A program made the translations under genes and the position numbers. Positions 16,632-31,737 of a stretch of 32,426 bases of DNA are shown here, piece by piece (position 1 is the stretch's first letter; each line of letters starts with the position of its first letter). This DNA comes from Tepidiphilus sp. J10 (GTDB taxonomy: Bacteria > Pseudomonadota > Gammaproteobacteria > Burkholderiales > Thiobacillaceae). Under the pieces are notes generated by a model. It saw only the letters and a list, made by a program, of their open reading frames with translations. It was not told the DNA's origin and did no database searches. The DNA is taken from positions 1 through 32,426 of the forward strand of contig CAMDHJ010000022.1 in NCBI GenBank assembly GCA_945897865.1, in the 5' to 3' direction.

Positions 16632-17492
16632 ATGCAGGCAGCGATGAATCCGCATGACTATTGCCAGGCCAAGGCCGTCGCCAGCGGTTCCAGCTTCTAT
16701 TACAGCTTCCGCTTCCTGCCGCCCGACCGACGCCGCGCGATCACCGCGTTCTATGCCTTCTGCCGTGAGGTGGATGACATCGCCGATGAATGCCAGGACG
16801 TCAATCTGGCGCGCACCAAGCTCGCCTGGTGGCGTGACGAAATTGCACGGCTTTACGATGGATCGCCCGAACATCCGGTGACACTCGCGTTAGCCGAAAC
16901 CATTGCCCCTTTCCATCTGCCTCAGGACGCGTTCGAACAAATCATCGACGGTATGGAAATGGACCTGGATTTCGCCAACGGCCAGCCGGTGCGTTATCCG
17001 GATTTCAAATCGCTGCGACTTTACTGCCACCGTGTTGCCGGTGTGGTGGGCGAAGTCGCGGCATCCATTTTCGGCATGACTGACCGCGCCACGCTGAAAT
17101 ACGCCAATAAACTCGGCCTGGCTTTCCAACTCACCAACATCATCCGTGATGTCGGCGAGGATGCCAGACGTAACCGTATCTACTTGCCAGCCGATGAACT
17201 AGCGCAATTCGGTGTCAGCCCTGCGGATCTGATGCAGGCCAGAATGAGCGACAACTTCCGCAAACTGATGACCTTCCAGACCGAACGTGCTCGGCAAACC
17301 TACGCCGAAGCAATGGCCTTGTTGCCTAAAGCTGACCGCAAGGCGCAACGTCCCGGCCTGATCATGGCGGCGATCTATCACGCCCTGCTGGAAGAAATTC
17401 AGGCCGATGGCTTCCAGGTACTTGATCGGCGCACTTCGCTAACGCCGCTGCGCAAGCTCTGGCTAGCCTGGCGCACCTGGTTCAAAGGCTGA
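16632..17492 (+). CDS. hpnD: Presqualene diphosphate synthase HpnD
   Basis: This squalene/phytoene synthase family enzyme condenses two farnesyl diphosphates to presqualene diphosphate, the substrate of HpnC. Signature elements are SGSSFYYSFRFLPPDRRRAI, AFYAFCREVDDIADE (first Asp motif), and QLTNIIRDVGEDARRNRIYLP (second). HpnD is separated from HpnC by YYSF and by the NIIRDVGEDA motif. Start ATG 16632 is my choice, 2 bp after the hpnC stop. GTG 16611 (inside hpnC) and ATG 16644 are alternatives that barely alter the protein. Confidence 0.92.
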   Translation: MQAAMNPHDYCQAKAVASGSSFYYSFRFLPPDRRRAITAFYAFCREVDDIADECQDVNLARTKLAWWRDEIARLYDGSPEHPVTLALAETIAPFHLPQDAFEQIIDGMEMDLDFANGQPVRYPDFKSLRLYCHRVAGVVGEVAASIFGMTDRATLKYANKLGLAFQLTNIIRDVGEDARRNRIYLPADELAQFGVSPADLMQARMSDNFRKLMTFQTERARQTYAEAMALLPKADRKAQRPGLIMAAIYHALLEEIQADGFQVLDRRTSLTPLRKLWLAWRTWFKG

Positions 17493-17497
17493 CAGTC

Positions 17498-18790
17498 ATG
17501 CCGGCGAAGCAAGTCGCCATCGTCGGCGGCGGTTGGGCTGGCATCGCCTGTGCCGTCGAACTTGCCGATCAAGGCATTCCGGTGACCCTGTTCGAAGCTG
17601 CAAAACAACTTGGTGGACGCGCCCGCCGGGTCGATTGGGATGGTTTGAAGATCGACAACGGCCAGCATCTGTTGATCGGCGCCTATCGCGAAACGCTGCG
17701 GCTGATGAACCGACTTGGCACCACTCTGCACCTGGAACGCAGGCCGCTGCGACTCGGCATGCCCGGATTTCGACTGCAATTGCCCCATCTGCCGAAACCG
17801 CTGCACCTGGCATTTGGATTACTCCTCGCCGCAGGTTTGAGTCTGCGCGACAAATTGGCTGCGGCGCGTTTCATGCGCCACCTGCAAGCAATCGACTTCG
17901 TTCTGGCGGCTGACCAACCAGTCAGCGAATTGCTTGCGCACCAGCACCAACCTCGGAATCTGATTGAAAAGCTCTGGGCACCGCTGTGCATTGCTGCCCT
18001 CAACACGCCACTCCAGCAGGCTTCCGCCCAGGTGTTCTGTAACGTCCTGCGCGATAGCCTGGCCGGTACGCGTGCCGACAGCGACCTGCTGTTCAATCGA
18101 ACCGATCTGGGCACGCTGTTGGGCGATGCCGGGCTGACCTATCTCAGCCAGCGCCAATGCGAGATTCATACCAGCAGCAGGGTTGAATCGATCACCCGCG
18201 TCGATCAAGGCTTTCAATTGGCAGGGCCGGAATTCATGGCGACTCAAGTGGTCTTGGCCCCGCACCCGGCCCACCTGCCGGCATTGCTGACCGGTTTGCC
18301 GGAACTCGCCAGCGTGGCCGAGCAAGTGAATAGCTACACTTGGCAACCCATCCTGACGCTGTGGCTACGCTTTGCAGAACCGCTTTCGCTTCCCTTCCCG
18401 ATGCTCGGCCTGGGTGACAGCCAGGCGCCCTGGGTGTTCGAGCGTAACGACATTGCACCGGGCGTCGTTTCCCTGGTGACCAGCGCCGATGGACCTCACT
18501 TGGGACTGCCGGCGGAACAACTGCGCGATGACTATCTATCCTTACTGGCCGCTCGTTTCGGCCCGTTACCCGAATTGCTGGCATGGAAGACCATCATTGA
18601 GAAACGTGCCACCTACACCTGTACACCCGACATGCCACGCCCAGCCAATCGCACATTGCTGCCGGGATGCTACCTGGCCGGCGATTACACCGCCGGCGCG
18701 AATACCGGCCTTACCTATCCCGCCACTCTCGAAGGCGCCGTGCGTAGCGGCGTAGAATGCGCGCGACTGATCCTTGCCGACCTAAAATGA
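17498..18790 (+). CDS. hpnE: Hydroxysqualene dehydroxylase HpnE
   Basis: The 430-residue FAD-dependent amine-oxidase-fold enzyme reduces hydroxysqualene to squalene, the last step of the HpnCDE pathway. The N-terminus has the Rossmann motif AIVGGGWAGIACAVEL and LFEAAKQLGGRARR. The C-terminal FAD motif is YLAGDYTAGANTGLTYPATLEGAVRSG. It starts 5 bp after hpnD and its stop overlaps the next gene by ATGA (18787-18790). No squalene-hopene cyclase (shc) lies in the window, so hopanoid synthesis cannot be confirmed here. Confidence 0.92.
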   Translation: MPAKQVAIVGGGWAGIACAVELADQGIPVTLFEAAKQLGGRARRVDWDGLKIDNGQHLLIGAYRETLRLMNRLGTTLHLERRPLRLGMPGFRLQLPHLPKPLHLAFGLLLAAGLSLRDKLAAARFMRHLQAIDFVLAADQPVSELLAHQHQPRNLIEKLWAPLCIAALNTPLQQASAQVFCNVLRDSLAGTRADSDLLFNRTDLGTLLGDAGLTYLSQRQCEIHTSSRVESITRVDQGFQLAGPEFMATQVVLAPHPAHLPALLTGLPELASVAEQVNSYTWQPILTLWLRFAEPLSLPFPMLGLGDSQAPWVFERNDIAPGVVSLVTSADGPHLGLPAEQLRDDYLSLLAARFGPLPELLAWKTIIEKRATYTCTPDMPRPANRTLLPGCYLAGDYTAGANTGLTYPATLEGAVRSGVECARLILADLK

Positions 18791-19545
18791 CCACTTACAT
18801 TGCCGCCCCCGATCTCCTCAAAAACCGAACCATCCTGGTCACCGGCGCCAGCCAGGGCCTTGGCCGCGCTGCCGCCATCGATTATGCCCGGCATGGCGCC
18901 ACCGTCATCCTGCTAGGCCGTTCGATCAATAAGCTGGAACAGGTCTATGACGAGATTCTCGCCATTGGTGGCCCGCAACCAGCGATCTTTCCGATGGATC
19001 TGGCCACCGCAGGGGATGCCGATTTCTCCGCCATGGCGCAGGCAATCGGCTATCAGATAGGCCGCCTCGACGGCATCCTGCATTGTGCCGCCGCGTTTGA
19101 CACACTTGCACCGCAAGCGCTGGAAAGTGTTGAAAGCTGGAGCAAGCTGTTCAAGGTCAATGCCGCCGCCCCAGCCGCCATCAATCGTGCGTGCGCGAAC
19201 TACCTTGAGGCCAGCGATCACGCCTCGGTGATTATGGTTGGCGAAACACACGGCCACAGCCCGGTTGCCTACTGGGGGGGATTTGCGGTGTCAAAAGCCG
19301 CACTCGAAGCCTATTTCAAAGTTCAGGCCGACGAATGGTCCGATACACCGATGCGCATCAATCTGCTGATTCCCGGCCCGATCAATTCACCGCAACGGGC
19401 AAAAACCCACCCTGGCGAAGCGAAAGACATCCTGCCGCAACTGAATGATCTGTTGCCCAATCTGCTCTACCTGATGGGGCCAGACAGTGCCGATGTGCGC
19501 GGAAAAGTCTTCTTCGGAAGCTCCCGCGCACCTGCACCGATGTAA
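18787..19545 (+). CDS. Short-chain dehydrogenase-like protein, atypical active site
   Basis: This 252-residue SDR-fold protein resembles E. coli YciK. The nucleotide-binding motif TGASQGLG (19-26) and a structural Asn (N125 in KVNAAAPA) are present. The catalytic YxxxK reads FAVSK, with F166 in place of Tyr and K170 kept. The region where YciK has SSS reads VGET. Y162 lies four residues before F166. Oxidoreductase activity is therefore doubtful, and an altered mechanism or a nucleotide-binding role is possible. The overlap with hpnE (ATGA) and lack of a spacer place it in the hpn operon. It converges with galU, leaving only 9 bp between stops. Confidence 0.85.
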   Translation: MTTYIAAPDLLKNRTILVTGASQGLGRAAAIDYARHGATVILLGRSINKLEQVYDEILAIGGPQPAIFPMDLATAGDADFSAMAQAIGYQIGRLDGILHCAAAFDTLAPQALESVESWSKLFKVNAAAPAAINRACANYLEASDHASVIMVGETHGHSPVAYWGGFAVSKAALEAYFKVQADEWSDTPMRINLLIPGPINSPQRAKTHPGEAKDILPQLNDLLPNLLYLMGPDSADVRGKVFFGSSRAPAPM

Positions 19546-19554
19546 ATACCAGGA

Positions 19555-20441
19555 TTATTTCGGCTCGCACTCGGCGCAGTATTTTTGCTGTAAATACGCC
19601 TTGAACTCGGCGCCGACTTCGCTGTGCGCCAATGCAAACTCAACTGTGGCCTCAAGATAACCCAGTTTGCTGCCGCAATCGTAACGCTTGCCTTCAAACT
19701 CGTACGCCAACACCTGTTGTTCCTTCAGCAACGCGGCGATACCGTCAGTCAGCTGCAACTCGTTTCCGGCGCCACGTTCGATATGGCGCAGATGGTGGAA
19801 GATGCGGGGCGTCAATACATAGCGCCCGACAACCGCCAGATTTGACGGAGCCACTTCCGGCTTCGGTTTTTCGACGATCTGGGTCACCCGCGACAGCCGT
19901 TCCGCCATCGGTTCGGCGGCAACAATACCGTAAGACGCGGTTTCACTCGGGTCAACGTTCTGCACGCCGATCAAAGAGCATTGGTAATAGCTGTACAGAT
20001 CGCACATCTGCTTGGTCACACCCGGTTTTCCGTCGATCAGATCGTCGGCCAGCAACACCGCGAACGGCTCATCATTCACCGCCGGCTGCGCACACAACAC
20101 GGCATGACCAAGACCGAGTGCTTCTGCCTGGCGAATGTAGATGCAGTTGACGTTGATCGGCAGCATGCCGCGCAACTCTGCCAGTACACGCAGTTTGCCC
20201 TTGGTTTCCAGCTCAACCTCCAGCTCGTACGCCTTATCGAAATGATCGGCGATGGAACGTTTGCTGCGTCCAATGATGAAAATCAGATCGGTGATACCTG
20301 CTGCAGCAGCTTCTTCCGCCGCATATTGGATCAACGGCTTATCGACGATGGGCAACATTTCCTTGGGGTTGGCCTTGGTGGCAGGCAAAAATCGGGTGCC
20401 GAGGCCGGCCGCCGGAAAAACAGCTTTTGTGACGCGTTTCA

Positions 20442-20442
<1 letters not shown>
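19555..20442 (-). CDS. galU: UTP-glucose-1-phosphate uridylyltransferase
   Basis: The 295-residue enzyme makes UDP-glucose from UTP and glucose-1-phosphate for lipopolysaccharide and polysaccharide synthesis. It shows [50 protein letters not shown] and [19 protein letters not shown], the GalU pattern. ATG 20442 shares its A with the ligA stop (TAATG), so it is coupled to ligA as the last gene of the chain. It is complete, with a CAECEPK tail. Confidence 0.96.
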
Positions 20443-23892
<3,450 letters not shown>

Positions 23893-23896
<4 letters not shown>

Positions 23897-24210
23897 GGCC
23901 GATTACCCTGTGGCGGAGCCGGTAGCGATTTGCCAGCCGCCGGTTCCATGACATGAAAAAAGACTTCGTTATTGCGCACCATACCCAATTCGAAGCGGGC
24001 GCGTTCATCGAGTGCGTCGTAACCCGAATGCAAATCACGGGCTTCCGCTGCCAACTGCACATTGCGCGCTTCCAAAGCCTGGTTGGCGGTTCTCTGGGCA
24101 GCAATTTCGCGTTCCAGTTCGTGCACGCGCAACCAGCTGCCCTTGCCCAGCCAAAGTGGGTACTGCAGCAGCACGATCAGCACCACCAGCGTCCAGGCAA
24201 GAACACGCAT
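23893..24210 (-). CDS. ftsB: Cell division protein FtsB
   Basis: The 105-residue bitopic protein has one N-terminal transmembrane helix (LAWTLVVLIVLLQYPLWLG) and then a coiled coil (VHELEREIAAQRTANQALEARNVQL). A short periplasmic part has ERARFELGMVRNNEVFF, as in FtsB of the FtsQLB complex. It sits directly downstream of eno (1 bp between stop and start), the usual order. The Pro-rich end GKSLPAPPQGNRP is extra. Confidence 0.94.
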
Positions 24211-24211
24211 T

Positions 24212-25495
<1,284 letters not shown>

Positions 25496-25566
25496 CTAAT
25501 TTCCTTTTTATGAAGGCGCGCAATTTCGTCACAGGGGTAAGCGACAGGCGCGATTTAGGTTTCTAG

Positions 25567-28127
<2,561 letters not shown>

Positions 28128-28217
28128 TCAGATTTTCCCTTGCCATTGCATTTCCCACATGGGGTTTCCCCGATAATGCCGCGTTGACTTAACTTGGTCC
28201 GCAATGACCCCGCAAAC

Positions 28218-28601
28218 ATGACCGCCAAGCCTTGCCCGTTCTGCGTTCTCGATCCCGCCCGCATTCTTGCGGAGGACGAGCTTACTGTCGTTTACAAAGA
28301 TGGATTCCCGGTATCGCCGGGCCATACCGTGGTCATCCCGAAACGTCATTTTCCAACGCTGTTCGATGCCACCGAAGCGGAACAGCATGCTTTGCTGCGC
28401 GCATTGAGCGTATGCAAGACATTGCTCGACGCCGAGCATCGCCCGGATGGTTACAACATCGGCATCAATCAGGGCATCGCCGGCGGACAGAGTGTGCCGC
28501 ACCTGCATATCCACGTCATTCCGCGTTATCTGGGCGACAAGGCGGACCCGAAAGGCGGCGTGCGCTGGGTGTTGCCGGAAAAGGCGAAATACTGGGCCTG
28601 A
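28218..28601 (+). CDS. HIT family protein
   Basis: This 127-residue histidine triad protein has PCPFC at the N-terminus (paired cysteines), DGFPVSPGHTVVIPKRHF, YNIGINQGIAGGQSVPHLHIHVIPR with the HxHxH triad, and GGVRWVLPEKAKYW at the end. HIT proteins hydrolyse or transfer nucleotides, and the substrate is unknown. ATG 28218 is preferred over an upstream TTG at 28194. It diverges from pyrG across a 174-bp spacer and converges on gph. Confidence 0.92.
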   Translation: MTAKPCPFCVLDPARILAEDELTVVYKDGFPVSPGHTVVIPKRHFPTLFDATEAEQHALLRALSVCKTLLDAEHRPDGYNIGINQGIAGGQSVPHLHIHVIPRYLGDKADPKGGVRWVLPEKAKYWA

Positions 28602-28639
28602 AGTACTCAGCCGGGCTGACTGCGAGCAGTACTACGGAG

Positions 28640-29305
28640 TTATACCCAGGCGAGCAAATCCACCGGGGCATGGATAAAGCCTCGCGCCCCCCAATCGCCC
28701 GGCCGATCGACAGCATCGAGATAACCATACATGGCCACCAGCGCTGGCATGCCGGCTGCATTGGCAGCCTGGATATCACGTTCAGCGTCGCCGACGTAAA
28801 TACAGGCTTCCACAGCCACATTTGCAATCCGGCACGCATGCAAAACCGGTTCAGGATGCGGCTTCGGCTGGCTGCAGGTGTCGCCCGAAACAATGCAGGC
28901 GGCGCGTTCTGCCAGCCCCAGATGCTCAACCAGTGGCTGCGTGTAACAAGCCGGCTTGTTGGTGACGATGCCCCATTTGATCGCGCGTTCATCAAGCGCG
29001 GCGAGCACATCCGCCACCCCGTCAAACAGCGGTGAATTGCGCGTCAGAATCGTGGCATATACGTCCAGAAACTCCTGCCGCAAATCTGAAAATCCAGGAT
29101 GCTTTGGTTCTATATCGAAACCCAGCTTGAGCAGACCACGTGCGCCATGTGATGACTGAGCGCGACAAGCCGGTGCCGGGATCGCATCGAGACCGCGTTT
29201 ATGTCGCATGACATTCAACGCACCGCCTAAATCCGGTGCAGTATCCACCAGCGTGCCATCCAGATCGAACAGCACTGCGTCGATGCGATGCGGTGAAAAG
29301 GTCAT
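28640..29305 (-). CDS. gph: Phosphoglycolate phosphatase-like HAD hydrolase
   Basis: The 221-residue HAD phosphatase shows motif I VLFDLDGTLVD, a helical cap with ALNVMRHKRGL and SHGARGLLKLGF, motif II IVTNKP, and motif IV YVGDAERDIQAA. The SHGARGLL segment and the position after ubiG fit the Gph group, which removes 2-phosphoglycolate or related metabolites. ATG 29305 is chosen because the longer frame to 29344 overlaps ubiG and adds residues that are not family-like. It lies 23 bp after the ubiG stop. Confidence 0.9.
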   Translation of the reverse strand: MTFSPHRIDAVLFDLDGTLVDTAPDLGGALNVMRHKRGLDAIPAPACRAQSSHGARGLLKLGFDIEPKHPGFSDLRQEFLDVYATILTRNSPLFDGVADVLAALDERAIKWGIVTNKPACYTQPLVEHLGLAERAACIVSGDTCSQPKPHPEPVLHACRIANVAVEACIYVGDAERDIQAANAAGMPALVAMYGYLDAVDRPGDWGARGFIHAPVDLLAWV

Positions 29306-29328
29306 CACGCGGAACTCGCCCCGAACCG

Positions 29329-30027
29329 TCAGGCGCGGCGGCAAGCCAACAGATAATTCACGTCGGTATCGCGTTCCAGGCGGTAAATCTTGGTAATCGG
29401 GTTATAAGTCATGCCCATCAAGTCAACCGAATCCAGCCCCGCTTGGCGCGCATAGGCGGCAAGCTCATGCGGCTTGATAAATCTGGACCAGTCATGCGTT
29501 CCTTTGGGCAGCATGTTCAGCACATATTCAGCGCCAACGATCGCGAACAGATAGCTTTTCGGATTCCGGTTCAAGGTGGAAAAAAACACCCAGCCACCCG
29601 GCTTGACCATACGCGCGCAGGCCGTCATCACGGAAACCGGATCCGGCACATGTTCCAGCATTTCCATGCAGGTCACGACATCGAAGCTTTCCGGCTCAGC
29701 CGCCGCCAATTCTTCCGCCGCGAGCAGTCGATAGTCGACTTCAACGCCCGATTCGAGCTTGTGCAGCTTGGCCACCTTGAGCGGCTTCTCGGCCAGGTCG
29801 ATACCAGTCACCTGCGCACCTGCGCGCGCCATGCTTTCTGAAAGGATGCCGCCACCACAACCGACATCGACCACACGCTTGTCCTTCAAACCACCCGCCA
29901 GATCGGAAATCCATTGCAGGCGCAACGGATTGATGTCGTGCAACGCCTTGAATTCGGAGTTGGTATCCCACCAGCGGTGGGCGAGTAGACTGAATTTGTC
30001 CAGTTCGGCTTGATCGGCATTGCTCAT
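29329..30027 (-). CDS. ubiG: Ubiquinone biosynthesis O-methyltransferase
   Basis: The 232-residue SAM-dependent methyltransferase carries out both O-methylations in ubiquinone synthesis. It begins with [31 protein letters not shown], the UbiG signature, and has SAM motif [26 protein letters not shown] and [15 protein letters not shown] 30027 has a GAGGAAA ribosome binding site, and the in-frame extension to 30096 is rejected. It is probably co-transcribed with gph. Confidence 0.97.
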   Translation of the reverse strand: MSNADQAELDKFSLLAHRWWDTNSEFKALHDINPLRLQWISDLAGGLKDKRVVDVGCGGGILSESMARAGAQVTGIDLAEKPLKVAKLHKLESGVEVDYRLLAAEELAAAEPESFDVVTCMEMLEHVPDPVSVMTACARMVKPGGWVFFSTLNRNPKSYLFAIVGAEYVLNMLPKGTHDWSRFIKPHELAAYARQAGLDSVDLMGMTYNPITKIYRLERDTDVNYLLACRRA

Positions 30028-30103
30028 AGTGTTTCCTCGGATAGACGCTGAATTTGCCCGGCATATTGGCACGCCGCGCAGCCAGAGGCTATGCATACAA
30101 CGC

Positions 30104-30451
30104 TTATTGACTATCTCGCATGGCTTGAAAATGACGCAAAAACAGCGCTTCGAGTTCGTTGATGACCTCGGGCGCGTCTCGGCCCTGCACCAGATGCTGG
30201 CTCATCAAGGCGGATATTTCGTGGATCAATTTGGCGCGATCAAGCATCGGGTAGGTTTCACGCAGACGTTTGATTGCTTTGATCACACTTTCCTGGCTCG
30301 GACGCGCGATTTCTAGCGGCGTTTGCGGTATAGGGACTTCTTCGGGCGCCACGCGAGCCAATAAAAACTCTGCGTAGTCGAGCAATCCCGCCTGTCTTGG
30401 TTCAGACAACGCGCGAAACAGGCGCAGCAAGCGCCGCTCATCCACCGTCAT
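30104..30451 (-). CDS. Unnamed helical protein coupled to the LysR gene
   Basis: This 115-residue protein is charged and mostly helical, with [30 protein letters not shown] in the first third, then a Pro-rich turn ([12 protein letters not shown]), and [18 protein letters not shown] and [21 protein letters not shown] in the rest. I do not recognise a named family. ATG 30451 shares its A with the LysR stop (TGATG), so the two are translationally coupled. A protein partner or co-regulator of the LysR protein is a guess from position only. No transmembrane segment or metal motif is visible. Confidence 0.8.
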   Translation of the reverse strand: MTVDERRLLRLFRALSEPRQAGLLDYAEFLLARVAPEEVPIPQTPLEIARPSQESVIKAIKRLRETYPMLDRAKLIHEISALMSQHLVQGRDAPEVINELEALFLRHFQAMRDSQ

Positions 30452-31371
30452 CACTTGACCTTGGGAAGAGCGAAATCCTTGATCATCGGGCTTTTTTCAA
30501 GGAAATCCAGGAAACACTGCAGCAACTTGCTGCGGAATTTCTCCTGCGGATATACAAGTGACAACTGACGCCGCAGCGGTGGCTCCAATTGAATCGCGAC
30601 CAGTTCGCCCAACCGGATTTCCTTGGTCACCGTCGTGCTGGACAATACCGCGACGCCTAGGCCGGCAGCCACCGCGCCCTTGATCGCCTCACGACTCCCC
30701 AGCTCCATGACCAGATTGATTTCATCCAGCGAGACACCGTTATTGCGAAAGAAATCGTCGATGCACTCGCGCGTTCCGGAACCGGATTCGCGGCTGATAT
30801 AGGGATGTGAAGCAATCTGTTTCGGGTTGACATGATCAAGCTTGGCCAGATCGGAAAAAGGAGCGCAGATCATCACCAACTCATCTTCGCAGCAGACCTG
30901 GGTGACCAGATTCGGGTGATGCGAAGCTGATTCGATCAGTCCCATATCCAGCGTATGGTCGGCAACCTTGTTCTCGATCGTCTCTGAATTGGCGACCGTC
31001 AAACGTGCCTGGGTTTCCGGGTGCTTCTGCTTGAACTCCCCCAGCAGACGCGGCAGCATGTATTCGGCAATTGTGGTGGAAGCACCAATCAACAAAGGGC
31101 CGCTGACCTGACCCGTGAGTTCGGAAATACGTGCTTCCATTTCGCCCGTCATATTGAGAATGCGCTCTGCATAATCAAGTGCCAATTCACCCGCTGGGGT
31201 CAGAGAAATCCGGCCGTGCGACCGCTCGAACAAACGGGTATTGAAATGTTCCTCCAGTTGCTTGACCTGGAAGGTCACCGCAGGCTGCGTCATAAACAGC
31301 AATTCGGCCGCTTTGGTGAAAGACAATTGCTTTGCAACGGTATGAAAAACCTGCAGTCGGCGATCAGCCAT
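30451..31371 (-). CDS. LysR-type regulator, CbbR/YeiE-like
   Basis: The 306-residue transcription factor has an N-terminal winged helix (RLQVFHTVAKQLSFTKAAELLFMTQPAVTFQVKQLEEHF) and a C-terminal effector-binding domain. LLIGASTTIAEYMLPRLLGEF, SRESGSGTRECID and MELGSREAIKGAVAAGLGVAVLS are shared by CbbR, CysR and YeiE-type members. CbbR control of carbon fixation genes would suit a chemolithoautotroph, but no cbb genes lie in the window, so the regulon is unknown. A 7-bp inverted repeat lies 24 bp upstream and may be an autoregulatory site. Confidence 0.9.
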   Translation of the reverse strand: MADRRLQVFHTVAKQLSFTKAAELLFMTQPAVTFQVKQLEEHFNTRLFERSHGRISLTPAGELALDYAERILNMTGEMEARISELTGQVSGPLLIGASTTIAEYMLPRLLGEFKQKHPETQARLTVANSETIENKVADHTLDMGLIESASHHPNLVTQVCCEDELVMICAPFSDLAKLDHVNPKQIASHPYISRESGSGTRECIDDFFRNNGVSLDEINLVMELGSREAIKGAVAAGLGVAVLSSTTVTKEIRLGELVAIQLEPPLRRQLSLVYPQEKFRSKLLQCFLDFLEKSPMIKDFALPKVK

Positions 31372-31394
31372 TTTCTTATAAGCGGATAAATTTT

Positions 31395-31417
31395 AATTAT
31401 GCGATTCAATCATAATT
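31395..31417. promoter_or_regulatory. LysR operator-like inverted repeat
   Basis: A perfect 7-bp inverted repeat AATTATG (31395-31401) and CATAATT (31411-31417) has a 9-nt spacer, giving the partly palindromic AT-rich pattern of LysR sites. It is centred about 35 bp upstream of the LysR start. Confidence 0.55.
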
Positions 31418-31608
31418 TTCTAATTTATGACAGCCGAAAAAATGTGCTTCCAGGCAAACGGAATTTGACTGAAAACGTGATCAGCACTCGAATTTGAAGC
31501 TAATATCTGCGCCCGCTGATGTGATCGCGAAGGTGTTCACCAAGGCGTCCACCGTGGTGTGAACGACGAGGAAAATATCGCCGCAGGCTGAGGCCGGCAA
31601 ACGGTCTT

Positions 31609-31643
31609 AATGTCATACCCGCCGGTTTCAATGTCATTCCCGC
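31609..31643 (+). repeat. 14-bp direct repeat, AATGTCAT-N-CCCGC
   Basis: Two copies with 13 of 14 identical bases lie 21 bp apart (31609-31622 and 31630-31643). The TGTCATTCCCGC core is typical of short dispersed intergenic repeats in beta- and gammaproteobacteria (from memory). Confidence 0.65.
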
Positions 31644-31737
31644 TTACCTGACTCGCAACCTGATAGCACTCGCGGCCCTTCGGCCTGTATTGGCAAACAT
31701 TGCTTCCAACATCCATGACACAGCGCAAACTGGCCAG

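Larger units (their letters stand above)
31372..31737. other. Divergent LysR-lplT intergenic region
   Basis: This 366-bp gap contains no convincing gene. Its left part is AT-rich and holds an operator-like palindrome (31395-31417). Its right part holds a 14-bp direct repeat (31609-31622, 31630-31643) with a TGTCAT-CCCGC core like the intergenic repeats common in proteobacteria. A minus-strand frame at 31537-31728 has no protein-like features. Confidence 0.6.

Noticed and set aside
28602-28639. Possible bidirectional terminator between the HIT and gph genes
   Set aside because: CAGCC-G-GGCTG and AGTACT repeats are present, but there is no T-run on either strand and the loop geometry is poor.
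31537-31728. 63-residue minus-strand frame before lplT
   Set aside because: It covers the intergenic repeat, has no ribosome binding site and lacks protein-like features.
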